Numbered from the stretch's first letter, positions 44,068 to 54,225 are shown. The stretch is DNA of 64,000 nt from Lucinisca nassula (GCA_963580285.1 OY757026.1:88758651-88822650); one strand, 5' to 3'. Notes: generated by a model from the letters alone, not told the origin. Numbers and translations: made by a program.

Positions 44068-44390
44068 GTCTCCGTTGCTTCTTAGTGACTCAGTAAGCCT
44101 TAAATAGTACATTTATCATGCCATCATTGTGTGAAAGGAGTAAAGATAAACTCTGAAACTGTCTATCTACTGATACTGCGTCGGTCACATTTGACCATTA
44201 CCGCAGGTATACATTACATACACTCCAGATTTGCAGGATGAAAGCCTATACAGTAATCATGTAATTACGGCACAGGGGATGGTTCTCCCTGCACAGGGGG
44301 CCTCCAGTTAACGTCCTGATCCGAAGGACGGTGCACTTTATGGCATTCATCCCAGCAAATGATGCCAATGGAGCGTGTTTATTTATTTAT
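44067..44390. repeat. LINE 3'-end scrap and dispersed repeat
   Basis: About 44160-44208 is a minus-oriented scrap of the CR1-like LINE 3' UTR. About 44205-44340 is the second copy of the repeat at 660-795. Confidence 0.55.
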
Positions 44391-44560
44391 TTATTTATTT
44401 GAAATATACAAATGAAATATTGTTATATTCTCATTTATGCTGATAACACAGAGTTTGAACACTCGTAAGAACGCCTCGTCGAGGCGATTCTAATGAAGTC
44501 CAACAGTCTATATTATAAACACGCAATAAGCAATAAGAATACTATATCATTCCCTTTCCC
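44380..44560. repeat. degenerate MITE core and (ATTT)n
   Basis: A short (ATTT)n run at 44380-44400 and a decayed core hairpin (aacgcctcgtcgaggcgatt) near 44470-44490. Confidence 0.5.
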
Positions 44561-45054
44561 CGTGAAGAGGTATTTGTGGCGGCCTCTGTCGCAAATGTCT
44601 GTTAGCTAGTTTATATGTTCGTCTTCCTTATTTTTTTTCGAGCAAAACGAGTAAATCTTTCTTTTTTTACTTAACTGGTGATACATCTTTGACTATAAAT
44701 TCATCATATGAGCTCTTTCTTTCTTTCTTTCTGCTCAGGTAGATGACGCTCGTCTATAAAATTGTTCATGATGGATTGTTAATCGATCAATACATTGAGT
44801 AAACACACTTCCGACTACCTGTCGATAATCGAATTATCACCAAGTATCGTGACGCGTGCCGTTAATCTTTGCACAAATAACACAGTAGTAACAAGACCAG
44901 TAAGTGGCAACTTGACCAGCAGTTGTATTTAAAAAGTAATATCATTAACTTAGGGATGGTTAATGAAAACAATTAAGATAAAATGGCCAATTAAGACTCA
45001 GGGTCTCATCCGAGACTATACTTCTTGCTAAAAAGAATCACCGATTTATTATCA
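44561..45054. other. intron, no feature recognised
   Basis: Only a short (TTTC)n at about 44716-44732. No exon in the required frame was found. Confidence 0.35.
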
Positions 45055-45206
45055 CGATAGCAAGTCTGTGTAATGAAAACCCTCTAACCCCCACTTTATA
45101 TAGAGAAAAGTGGGGCTTCGGTGGTATACATAATTTTCTCTATTTCTGCACCAAGACATAGGTTGTGGGTACTAGTTAGAACCAACCGCCTCAGCGAGGC
45201 TGCTGA
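45055..45206. mobile_element. MITE A1, right half missing
   Basis: Left arm gcaagtctgtgtaatgaaaa to a broken core; right arm absent, followed by a (TTG)n run. Confidence 0.55.
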
Positions 45207-45499
45207 AATGCTGAATATTACTTTTTGTTGTTGTTGTTGTTATTGTTGTTGTTTTGGCCACACTACTGGCCGTGCATATAGATAATATATTTATTTACAA
45301 CATTCTTTTTATTTAATTTGTTTTACGCCGCAGACATAAATATTATCGTCATATCGAGTTGTATGCAAAAATTACAGAATATAGACAATGCTTTTCTGAA
45401 AATTTAGAAAGAAAAAGGTTTTCCTAAACATTTTACTGATCGCACATTTTAAAGCAATTACCGAGTTTCATTCGGACAGATCTTCATTGACACAATAAT
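45207..45499. other. intron, (TTG)n then unassigned
   Basis: A (TTG)n tract at 45224-45252; the rest is unrecognised. Confidence 0.35.
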
Positions 45500-45625
<126 letters not shown>

Positions 45626-45634
45626 CCGAGAGTT

Positions 45635-45775
45635 GGATCGTTCATACACATAAACCCTATTAGTGTAATTGGGTGGCAGGGCTTGAGATGTCATTTCATC
45701 TCCATGTCGGGTAAAAGTCCCACAAAATTGGAAGCAACGTCTCCAAATGACCTATACAGTGTTGATGGGGACAAA
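45635..45775 (+). repeat. SINE-A 3' half
   Basis: From catacacataaaccctatta to gttgatggggaca; tail missing. Confidence 0.7.
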
Positions 45776-46019
45776 ATAAAGACGTGTGTTGTCATTGGAG
45801 CATTTCCGGCAATCATCCCAACCTTTTCTTCTGTACAAAACAAAGGTTGTGGGTACTCTATAGAACGGTTCTAGCAAATCTTGCATAATATGTATTTGTC
45901 TGTTGAAGCAATTAAAATAAATTTTAAAGCAACGGTTCTGGCAATAACACAACCTATAAGAAGGTACTATGTCAAACAGATGTAGTCTAGTAATTTGTCT
46001 CAGTATACATGTATATTTC

Positions 46020-46305
46020 ACGCACCCCACCCCCCGCCCATCGGGGCTTGAAGAAATAGATGGGCTGCATGATGGTTCCACGCACAGCTGAAAGCGACCC
46101 CACACCGGGCTGCTAAACCGCTTAGAGGATCTAAGCCTGCCCTGCAAAGCGGTGTGAGTCGGCTTATAAACCCTGTTGGGTTTGAGATGTCATTCCATCT
46201 CATTGTCGGGTAAAAGTCCCACAAAATTGGAAGCAACGTCTCCAAAATGACCTATGCAGTGTTGACGGGGATGTTAAACCTCAAATCAAACAAACAAAAC
46301 AAACG
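46020..46305 (+). repeat. SINE-A
   Basis: Forward copy with a ~30-bp internal deletion (after ggcttataaaccctgttggg) and a good tail. Confidence 0.8.
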
Positions 46306-46322
46306 TGTATTTTGGATCCAAG

Positions 46323-46370
<48 letters not shown>

Positions 46371-46371
46371 G
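46323..46371 (+). repeat. (AAT)n microsatellite
   Basis: About 16 AAT units following the SINE tail. Confidence 0.9.
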
Positions 46372-46702
46372 ATACTCATTATCTAAAATAGTACCTATTC
46401 TGCTTAAAACTTAATGCATATGAATAAAGTCATTCGATAGATTATAATCTCTCCGGAAAGAGATACATTGCGCGCGTGTCCATTAATCGCCAGGCTTCCT
46501 GGCGGTCAGTAGCCGGTATACAATACACATTACGTGTGTCATAAAACGCGATAATTGTCTTCTGATGTCACCCCCCCCCCCTTGAGTGAGCTGAAAACAT
46601 ATATGGGCACAGAACCGCCAAATTAATATGGTTCTTACAAGTACTTTCTACCTATGTTTTTGTATAAAATCATACTGATTCCTGATAACCCGACTGTTTT
46701 AT

Positions 46703-47262
46703 ATAAAAAGTAGAAGTAAAACAAAGATCAGGAATCGATACAATTAACTTACTCCACCCATCAAAGACACCAAAGGGAAAGAAACACAAACATTAAGCGG
46801 CCAGACCATAATGGAAACCTAAACATAGGAAGGCCATAAGGACAGTAACTTTCCCACAAAATGGCCATATGGCCATCCAAAAAATAAAAAGACACAAGTG
46901 ATACACACAGTAAGTAACAAACAACACCATAAATAAACCGCCACAGAAGAACCGCCTTGGAACGGTCAGTAGAAAGATTTCCACTGGGGGCTTAAATCGA
47001 TTTTACGTGGCCACAATCCTCGCCCTTACTTCCGTCACGATTTAGACAAATAATTTGTTCAGTCCGCATGAAGGCCTCCTAACTCATCAGTGCAACATCT
47101 CCGTGAACACAAAAAATCAAAGAACCACAGAGGTGAGACAACGGTGAGGACTCGACAGCAAAAAACCACTGAAATGCTGGAGCAAAAGAAAACCAACAGT
47201 TAGAATCCGATGGGCCCGACCAGAGACAGAGCAACAGGCACCAACCAACATTACCTTGAACT
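46703..47262 (-). repeat. Naiad terminal repeat, outer copy (pseudo-LTR-like)
   Basis: About 560 bp, over 90% similar by eye to 47319-47862, from taatgttggttggtgcctg (sense 5') to cctgatctttgttttacttc (sense 3'). The tandem arrangement is the pseudo-LTR layout of Penelope-like elements. Any frames inside are translations of the UTR. Confidence 0.75.
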
Positions 47263-47318
47263 AGATCTCTCTAATTCTCAATAAGCCTTTACGTTGGGGC
47301 CGTCGTAGAATCTGAAAA

Positions 47319-47862
47319 GTAGAAGTAAAACAAAGATCAGGAATTGATACAATTAACTTACTCCACCCATAAAAGACACCAAAGGGAAAGAAATACAAAC
47401 ATTAAGCGACCAGACCATAACGGAAACCTAAACAAAGGAATGCCATAAGGACAGTTACTTTCCCACAAAATGGCAAAAGGCCATCCAAACCCAAAAGACC
47501 CAAGTGATACACACAGTAAGTAACAAAACAACAACATAAATAAATCGCCACAGAAGAGCCGCCTTGGAACGGTCAGTGGAAGATTTCCACTGGGGGGCTT
47601 AAATCGATTTTACGTGGCCACAATCCTCACCCTTACTTCCGTCGCGATTTAGACAAATAATTTGTTCAGTCCGCATGAAGGCCTCCTAACTCATCAGTGC
47701 AACATCTCCGTGAACACAAAAATCAAAGAACCACAGAGGTGAGACAACGGTGAGGACTCGACAGCAAGAAACCACTGAAATGCTGGAGCAAAAGAAAACC
47801 AACAGTTAGACTCCGATGAGCCCGACCAGAGACAGAGCATCAGGCACCAACCAACATTATCT
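47319..47862 (-). repeat. Naiad 3' UTR / inner terminal repeat
   Basis: Directly follows the RT stop at 47883. Separated from the outer copy by ~55 bp that again contain ataagcctttacgttggggc, the sequence around the stop codon, which shows the outer copy begins inside the C-terminal coding end. This is where a SECIS element should lie if UGA is read as selenocysteine; none could be recognised by eye. Confidence 0.7.
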
Positions 47863-47882
47863 CTCTTATTTTCAATAAGCCT

Positions 47883-48902
47883 TTACGTTGGAGCCGTCAT
47901 AGAATCTGAGGCTTGACCCACCGGCGTGCAATTAAAGAGGGAAGCAAAGTTGCCAACCGTGATTGGCTTAACTACCATGCATGCAGTCTGTCGTATAATA
48001 TCCATGTTGTACCCAATCTTTTTATATCGAAGAATGATTTTACGAAATTGGGTGCTGAAGTCATTGCGGTTATATATTTTTCTGAATTTATATACTAAGT
48101 CACCATAAAATTCGGGTTCCGATAGACCTTGTTGCAGAAGAGATTTAAGTCCAATATTGAATTTTGAAATTAAATCAGAATGGCGTCTATAAAATTTTGA
48201 AAAGGCTTTGCGTAGTTTATGGTACCGATAACCCTGATTAAGGAGTTTAGCCGTTAATAATTTATTACGACTGTTGAAGTCAGTTACATGACTACACACT
48301 CTAGCAAATCGAATTAATTGCGAAATATAAACGCCATAGGATGGCGCACGAGGAACATCACCATCCAATAAACGAAAATTTACAATCTCAAAATCAAAGT
48401 CATCGCGTTTATCATAAATTTTGCACGAAAGAAACCCATCTACAATAGATAGATGTAAATCCAAAAACGGGGCCTCGGTATCTGAAGAATTTGCTTTATT
48501 TAATTGAAGTTCTGGAGGGTAAATCTGACTGATCAAACCATCGAAATTGGTATTATCAATATTTAATAAGTCATCTAAATATCTAGAAGTGGAGCTAAAA
48601 GCTTCAATAATTTCAGATTGGTTATCAATGGAAAGCGACAACATGAAGTCTCTTTCATAACAATACAAGAACAGATCAGCCACAAGAGGTGCGCAATTCG
48701 TACCCATCGGAATACCCACAATTTGTCTAAATAACTTAGTACCGAATCTAATATAAATCTTGTCAAGTAGAAAGGTGAGGGCATCACACACTTTCTGACA
48801 TGACCAAAGTGAATAATTCTTATGCTATTTAGAAGTGAAAAATGAATTCCTGATCTTTGTTTTACTTCTACATTACATGCAAGATCGAGAGAATCTTCTC
48901 TG
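47883..48902 (-). pseudogene. Naiad reverse transcriptase, palm and C-terminal part
   Basis: Sense reading from 48902: a short segment REDSLDLACN, then a frame change and a TAG near 48830 within LW..CQKVCDAL, after which the frame stays open to 47883. It contains GIPMGTNCAPLVADL (RT motif next to the active site) and YLDD at 48570-48581, the catalytic aspartates, then a ~220-residue thumb-like region ending in ITVGNFASLF. No UGA occurs in this part. It is the best-preserved section of the element and shares its C-terminus with the fragment at 34283-35165. Confidence 0.8.
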
Positions 48903-49439
48903 TGAAAAGTAGAAGTAAAACAAAGATCAGGAATTGATACAATTAACTTACTCCATCCATAAAAGACACCAAAGGGAAAGAAATACAAACATTAAGCGAC
49001 CAGACCATAATGGAAACCTAAACAAAGGAAGGCCATATGGACAGATTTGTCTAAATCGCGACGGAAGTAAGGGCGAGGATTGTGGCCACGTAAAATCGAT
49101 TTAAGCCCCCCAGTGGAAATCTTCCACTGACCGTTCCAAGGCGGCTCTTCCGTGGCGATTTATTTATGTTGTTGTTTGTTACTTACTGTGTGTATCACTT
49201 GTGTCTTTTAATTTTTGATGGCCATATGGCCATTTTGTGGGAAAGTAACTGTCCATATGGCCTTCCTTTGTTTAGGTTTCCATTATGGTCTGGTCGCTTA
49301 ATGTTTGTATTTCTTTCCCTTTGGTGTCTTTTATGGATGGAGTAAGTTAATTGTATCAATTCCTGATCTTTGTTTTACTTCTACTTTCCCACAAAATGGC
49401 CATATGGCCATCCAAAATTAAAAGACATAAGTGATACAA
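48903..49439. mobile_element. inverted-repeat insert made of Naiad UTR, inside the RT
   Basis: The RT frame breaks off after KLNDLIEW (49441) and resumes with FHREDSLDLACN (48902). Between them lie ~535 bp whose two ends are inverted copies of ~135 bp of the Naiad UTR terminus (gtagaagtaaaacaaagatc ... ggccatatggacag). It is therefore a foldback insertion derived from the element's own UTR. Confidence 0.75.
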
Positions 49440-49440
49440 C

Positions 49441-50507
49441 CCCATTCAATTAAATCATTAAGCTTTTCTTTTATAAGATTATGAGGAAGTGTAGTGTAAA
49501 GAGTGGAAAAATCGTAAGTAGACAGACTTGAAGCACGAAAATGTCTGGATTTCAATTTATTTTAAACCTCATTCGAATTTTTTATTGACCAAAACTGATT
49601 TCTTCCTGATCTCTCAAAGACTTTATCAAAATATTTAATTACATGCGTTTTAATAGCAGTAAGACAGGAAGTCAACAATTCAGAAAGCCCAGCGGTAGTG
49701 CAAGAGCTAGAATTTGCAATAAACCGTGCTTTGGAAGGTCTTTTATGAAGTTTTGGCAACCAGCACAGCGCAGGAAGCCCGCCCTGGCCTTCGCCAACAC
49801 ACACAGCAAACCTGGTGGCCGAAAGACAAACACGTCTATCTACTATAGCTCCCCCCAGCCAAAGGCCGAAGCCCACATTCCCCAGCACCACCAAGCTCCC
49901 GCCCAAGCGCGCCAACACAGCGGAGCCGCCACACAGGGGCTGTCCGCAGGGGCCAAAACAAACCTCCCACGAAACCCCCGAACACCTTAAAACCTCATTC
50001 GAATTTTTTATAGACCAAAACAGATTTCTTCCTGATCTTTCAAAGACTTTATCACAATATTTAATCACATGCGTTTTAATAGCAGTAAGACAGGAAGTGA
50101 ATAATTTAGAAAGTTCAGTGGTAGTGAAAGAGCTAGAATTTGCAATAAACCGTGCTTTGTAAGGTCTTTTATGAAGTTTTGGTAACCAGTATAGCGTAGG
50201 AAGCTTGTCTTGGCCTTCGGTAACACACACAGCGAACTTGGTGGCTGAATGACAAACATGTTTATCTACTATAGCTCTCTCTTCAGCTAAAGGCTGAAGT
50301 TCATAGGCCTTAGTACCACCAAGCTCCTGCTTAAGCGTGTTAACATAGTGGAGCCGTCACACAACGACGACGTTGTTTGCGGCCTTGTCTGCAGGGGCCA
50401 GAACAAACTTCTTGTGAAATTCTTGAATACCTAGTTTAAGATGACGTAAAGACGTCTTGGGCTTAGGAGGTAATAAGTTAGTATTTTGAGAATAGAAAGA
50501 AATGCGT
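49441..50507 (-). pseudogene. Naiad reverse transcriptase, N-terminal (fingers) part, tandemly duplicated
   Basis: Sense frame from ~50507: NKRISFYSQNTN..., FVLAPADKAANNVVVV, a TGA at 50357-50359, RLHYVNTLKQELGGTKAYEL, then LYWLPKLHK and KARFIANSSS (early RT motifs), ending NEV near 49990. The ~430-bp segment is then repeated (49564-49988) with many substitutions and small deletions before the frame continues after a TAA at 49562 as NKLKSRHFRASSLSTYDFS to EW. The second copy is the heavily A-to-G changed one. Confidence 0.8.
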
Positions 50508-51200
50508 TTATTCACTATTTAAAATGCTAAGTTTCCAGTCCTTAAGGGCTTTATGCTCAACATATTCTCGCTTACACCATCGATTACCGAATTCATTCAA
50601 GGAAGCAGCGATTTCATCTCTACATTTACTGAAATCAATTTTAGAAGGAAACCGATATTTCGGTCCTTTAGAAATTATATTCCTTATCCTAGAATCAGGA
50701 ATAATTTTCAAATTGCCAGTAATTACATGACCAGCAGCAGGAAAGCAGTACACTGAGTTTTTACAATCACATGAATCAGGAGTATTAGTATCAATATCAA
50801 GATCTGAAACAAGTTTATTGAAATTAAATATGATAGATCTAACAGGTTTGTTATATTTATAGCAAATTATAGGTGTTTCAGTATTTTGAAAATAAGCAGG
50901 AATGGAAGAAAGCACCGATCTCTCACGGAAGATACTGGGCAAATCTATAAAATCCATACCCTTATTAATGAAGGATATTTTGAAGAAATGGCGTTTATGA
51001 TAAATTTCAGAATCAATTTAAGGACGGAGAGTATGCTGAGTATAGCCTCTAGTTAAGAGAGTCGCATCATATAACTGATGAGAACTATCGTATAATTCAT
51101 TCGCCTCGGTGTCCAGAAGACGTAAAACAGAAACGGGTAATGAACTTAAAATGAAAGCACAGAGTGGCGTCCATGATTTAATAATATAATTGACAGTCAC
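50508..51200 (-). pseudogene. Naiad linker with CxC motif
   Basis: Frame from ~51200 (VNYIIKSWTPLCAFILSSLP) to a TAA at 51018-51020, continuing in the same frame as IDSEIYHKRHFFKISFINKG to the stop at 50508. The motif SCDCKNSVYC (CDC at 50763-50771) fits the CxC region that joins the endonuclease to the RT in Naiads. It is followed by KGPKYRFPSKIDFSKCRDEI. One-base frame changes separate it from the neighbouring segments on both sides. Confidence 0.75.
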
Positions 51201-51823
51201 TTCAGTCTAGTATTGTTTCGTTTAAACGCACGTGATTTACGTTTAAAGTTACCATTTTTCCTGGTGCCGTGAGATCTAGTTCTGCGTTTTCGACATTCCA
51301 GGAGCGAGAAAATATCAAAGTCCGGCATTCTGGAAATATTACCCTCATGATAAATGTTGTCATTAAATCCCAGTGGAAAAGGGGTCTGGAAAAATTTAAT
51401 CCATTTCAGTTCAGCCTCATGTCTTTCAATTATTTTGAATCTAGATGTAGAATTTGCATCGTAATAAAGTTTTTCCACTGGTTGTATAACAATGTTATTT
51501 ACAGAATGACCTGTATGTCGAAAGTGACGGTACAAGAAAGTGTCAGTTTTCTTAGGCTTACTCATTCTACGATAATGCTCGTTCAATCTAGTTTTAAGCA
51601 TGCGGTTAGTTTGACCGACGTACTGCATATTACAGTTTGCAGCACGTCATGTAATTAGATAAATTAAATCTGTAGACTGTCATGTCAAATCAGACATGTT
51701 AACTACAGAGAAGCGTATACCGTTTACAGATGAAGTAACGGTAGACGCAGTGTTTAAATGCGAACAACATCTGCACCTCTTGGCATTGCACTTAGAAATA
51801 CTAGGATAAAGTTTGGTTTCCAT
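51200..51823 (-). pseudogene. Naiad N-terminal GIY-YIG endonuclease with two in-frame TGA
   Basis: Start ATG at 51821-51823 (stop in frame 15 bases upstream). The N-terminus has a Cys cluster (KCNAKRCRCC), then DLT-TGA-QST, IYLIT-TGA-RAANC and QYVGQTNRMLKTRLNEH: the GIY-YIG strand pair, the catalytic Arg region, and a His pair (HFRHTGH) completing a CCHH-like zinc knuckle whose first Cys position is the second TGA. ERHEAELKW carries the expected acidic residue. A basic tail (RKRRTRSHGTRKNG) ends at a TGA at 51197. If the two internal TGA are selenocysteine, the domain is intact as a frame. Confidence 0.8.
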
Positions 51824-51901
51824 GCATATTCTTTTTCACATCATTATGGAAAGAACACCAGAAAAAGGGTACACACCTTATCTTAAATCATTTAACAGTT
51901 G

Positions 51902-51968
51902 AAATAAATAAATAAATAAATAAATAAATACATAAGAAAATTTTCTAATAATTATACATAAATGAACA

Positions 51969-52014
<46 letters not shown>

Positions 52015-52018
52015 TTTA
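51902..52018 (+). repeat. (AAAT)n and (AAT)n microsatellites
   Basis: A (AAAT)n tract at about 51903-51932 and a (AAT)n tract at about 51972-52014, lying at the 5' flank of the Naiad. Confidence 0.9.
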
Positions 52019-52049
52019 CGATAATACATCCGTGCGGCAAAGCGCATTT

Positions 52050-52250
52050 TTGATATCTCAAAAACACTCAGTTAATTCGTCAAAGTAAACTCATCAATAC
52101 TTAAAACATAGTTACAACCGCCTCATTGATGTGGCTCCAACGAGTACCAAAAACCTATGCTTTGGAGAGGAAATGAAAAGAATAATACCACAGTAAACCC
52201 CAGTTTTCTCTATATAAAGCAGTTTTTAATGAGGTGTTCATTACAACCAA
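52050..52250. mobile_element. degenerate MITE A1
   Basis: Decayed core (caaccgcctcattgatgtgg) with right arm accccagttttctctatata and ggtgttcattacaacc. Confidence 0.5.
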
Positions 52251-52880
52251 AATGATCATAATGAATACAAAACAATAATTAACATAGGCATTAATGGCAT
52301 CTTTACGTTTTTTTTTGTTTTTGTTTTTCTTTACCAGACTGAATTCACAATAGCATTTAAACTATCAAACAATGTTACAAAAAGAAAAAAAAGTAATGTA
52401 AAACAAACATTCCTCTGGTATTCCAGCAAAACAAGTAAGAACAACGAAATGGCAGATTAGCCGGTATCTGAGTAATTGGAATAAGATATAAATTATAACA
52501 AAGTTAATTTTTAGTTTTTAGAAATTAAGTGACGAATTCAAATGGATTTCTTTCTTCCTTTTATTAATTTGAAAATAAAAATGCCGGCAGCTAATTAAAT
52601 AAAAGTTTCACTTATTTGAAATCGATTTAAAGGAATTTAAACGGACAATTAAATTAAAACGGAACATATTTGTCAAATTGAAAAATTAAAAAGTTATATT
52701 TGTTTAAAAATTGTTTTCCATTAAAGCGCCTGCTATTTCCAACAAGAGATTCTGTACAGGTAAGCCGAGAAGGTCAGCGCACAGTAAAAGGCTTAATCCT
52801 TTGCGCCAAAGGTATAAATGTCAATAATAGTTGCGGATGTGTGAACAAGATGGCTGCCCGAGCTAAAATAGAAAAACATT
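52251..52880. other. intron, mostly unassigned; one possible microexon
   Basis: AT-rich, no repeat family recognised. A 33-nt stretch at 52727-52759 between ccattaaag and GTAAGC would keep phase 1 and an open frame (APAISNKRFCT), so it could be an alternative microexon of the SAM-nSTAND3 gene. The acceptor is weak and the chance of coincidence is high. Confidence 0.2.
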
Positions 52881-52889
52881 GAAACGACT

Positions 52890-53100
52890 TCTCATCCTTA
52901 ACGTGCGGATAGATTTCGAATATTTTCACAGGAATGTTCCTTGGGTGACTTTCAACTATAATTGCTTAAACCGTTCTGCTCTGATAAATGATTTTAAAAT
53001 AATGCTTTTGTGGATGATCGTCTGTCAAAATTGCTCAAATTGTTACACTTTACTGAACAAGATGGTCGCAGTAACTTGAAATAGATTTGTTATAAGTTTT
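52890..53100 (+). repeat. dispersed repeat fragment
   Basis: tttcacaggaatgttccttg, tgggtgactttcaacta: same family as 42190-42680. Confidence 0.55.
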
Positions 53101-53104
53101 TTTT

Positions 53105-53402
53105 TCTTTCTTTTTGATTTGAGGTTCAAAGTCCCCGTCAACACAAATTAGGTCATTTTGGAGATGTCACTGCCAATTTTATTGGACTTTAACCCGACAT
53201 TAAGATGAAAAGACATCTCAAGCCCTGGCACCCAATGAAACCAATAGGGGTTAAATGCATAGACTGTTTGAATCGCACCACTTTTCATTGGCAGGCTTAG
53301 ACCCGCTAAGCAGTTTACCAGTACTCATGTGCAGTTGGTTTCAGCTCGTCGTGGAAGCACCTTGCAGCCCAGTCTATTTTATTAAGTCCTGGTTGGCGGG
53401 AG
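53105..53402 (-). repeat. SINE-A
   Basis: Reverse copy, full length but diverged, inserted in the dispersed repeat that continues at 53405 (ggaatgttctatgagtgacc). Confidence 0.8.
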
Positions 53403-53546
53403 ACAAAACTTTCAATTAAATCGGAATGTTCTATGAGTGACCCTCTAACTAAATTGCTCAAAATGTTTTGCTTCAATGGACATGAAGGCAACCTTATCTA
53501 AAAATCTCAAACCTCAAAATGACTTCTACTCCTAATCCTAATCAGC

Positions 53547-54010
53547 GCGCCTATATAGGCAATGGAAAATAACTGTGTTTTATTCTACAACAAATCACGG
53601 CAAGGCAGAGCGTGACCATTGACGTCATTAAAAACTGCGATTTTATGACGTCACTAGTCGATTTCCTTGACGTTAGACGGTGTAACATCATATTCTCGCA
53701 TTGACAACGTTAGAAAAGGAAATAAAGGCATGTGTTTCAGTCAAGAATTTTAGCGGGATTTCTTCTAACAGTGGCGAAAAGTTGTGAGCTTTTGAAGGAA
53801 ACAACAGCATTATTGCCGATTTTCAGCCTGTTAGAATCGAAATAGATCAGCTCTAGTTTGTGATTTGTTGAGTAATGAATCACAGTTTGTCGGTCAGTTA
53901 TAAGTAGACAAATCACGCGCGTAACGCGCTCTTGATCTGTCTACTTTACAACTGACCTCCAAACTGTGATTTATTTCACAACAAATCAAAAACTAGAGCT
54001 GATCTATTTC
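53547..54010. mobile_element. ATAGATCAG hairpin element, uninterrupted
   Basis: Reverse relative to 34112-35485: cgcgcctatataggcaatgg at the left, gacgttagacggtgtaacat, then the hairpin (gatttgttgagtaatgaatc / gatttatttcacaacaaatc) and agagctgatctatttc at the right. It serves as the reference for the interrupted copy. Confidence 0.7.
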
Positions 54011-54164
54011 TTAAACAGCCAGACTGATTTTGAATAATTTCACAGAATTGTATCTTGTGACAAAAATTGATCAAACCCTCTACTCCACCATATACTACCT
54101 ACAATTTTATTTGTACAATATGGATCAGGTGTACGATCCAGGGCCATCATGGCCCTCTTGTTTC

Positions 54165-54225
54165 AAAAAGTGCAGACCCTGATCAGACGCCGCTTTTGAT
54201 CTGGGTCTACACTGGTTGCCAAGGC
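54165..54225. repeat. snap-back hairpin, deleted copy
   Basis: agtgcagaccctgatcagac / tttgatctgggtctacact; half of the inner stem is missing. Confidence 0.6.

Larger units (their letters stand above)
46703..51823 (-). mobile_element. Naiad-type Penelope-like retroelement, decayed
   Basis: A minus-strand element with, in sense order: start ATG at 51823, GIY-YIG endonuclease, CxC linker, reverse transcriptase, stop at 47883, and two tandem copies of a ~550-bp untranslated repeat. An N-terminal endonuclease before the RT is the permuted order known from Naiads; canonical Penelope elements have it C-terminal. The copy is inactivated by frameshifts (near 51200 and 50508), TAA codons (51018, 49562), a TAG near 48830, an internal tandem duplication and an inserted inverted-repeat segment. 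AT-rich microsatellites lie just upstream (51902-52018), in line with the reported microsatellite bias. It occupies the intron before the ATPase exon of the host gene. Confidence 0.85.

Noticed and set aside
47575..47593. Hairpin cagtggaagatttccactg in the Naiad UTR as a SECIS element
   Set aside because: A good stem, but the UGA/GA non-Watson-Crick quartet and the apical AA of a SECIS are not present around it.
49643..50162. Plus-strand frames of 115 residues over the Naiad RT
   Set aside because: They are antisense shadows of the RT; the GC-rich stretch that opens them is the A-to-G changed copy.
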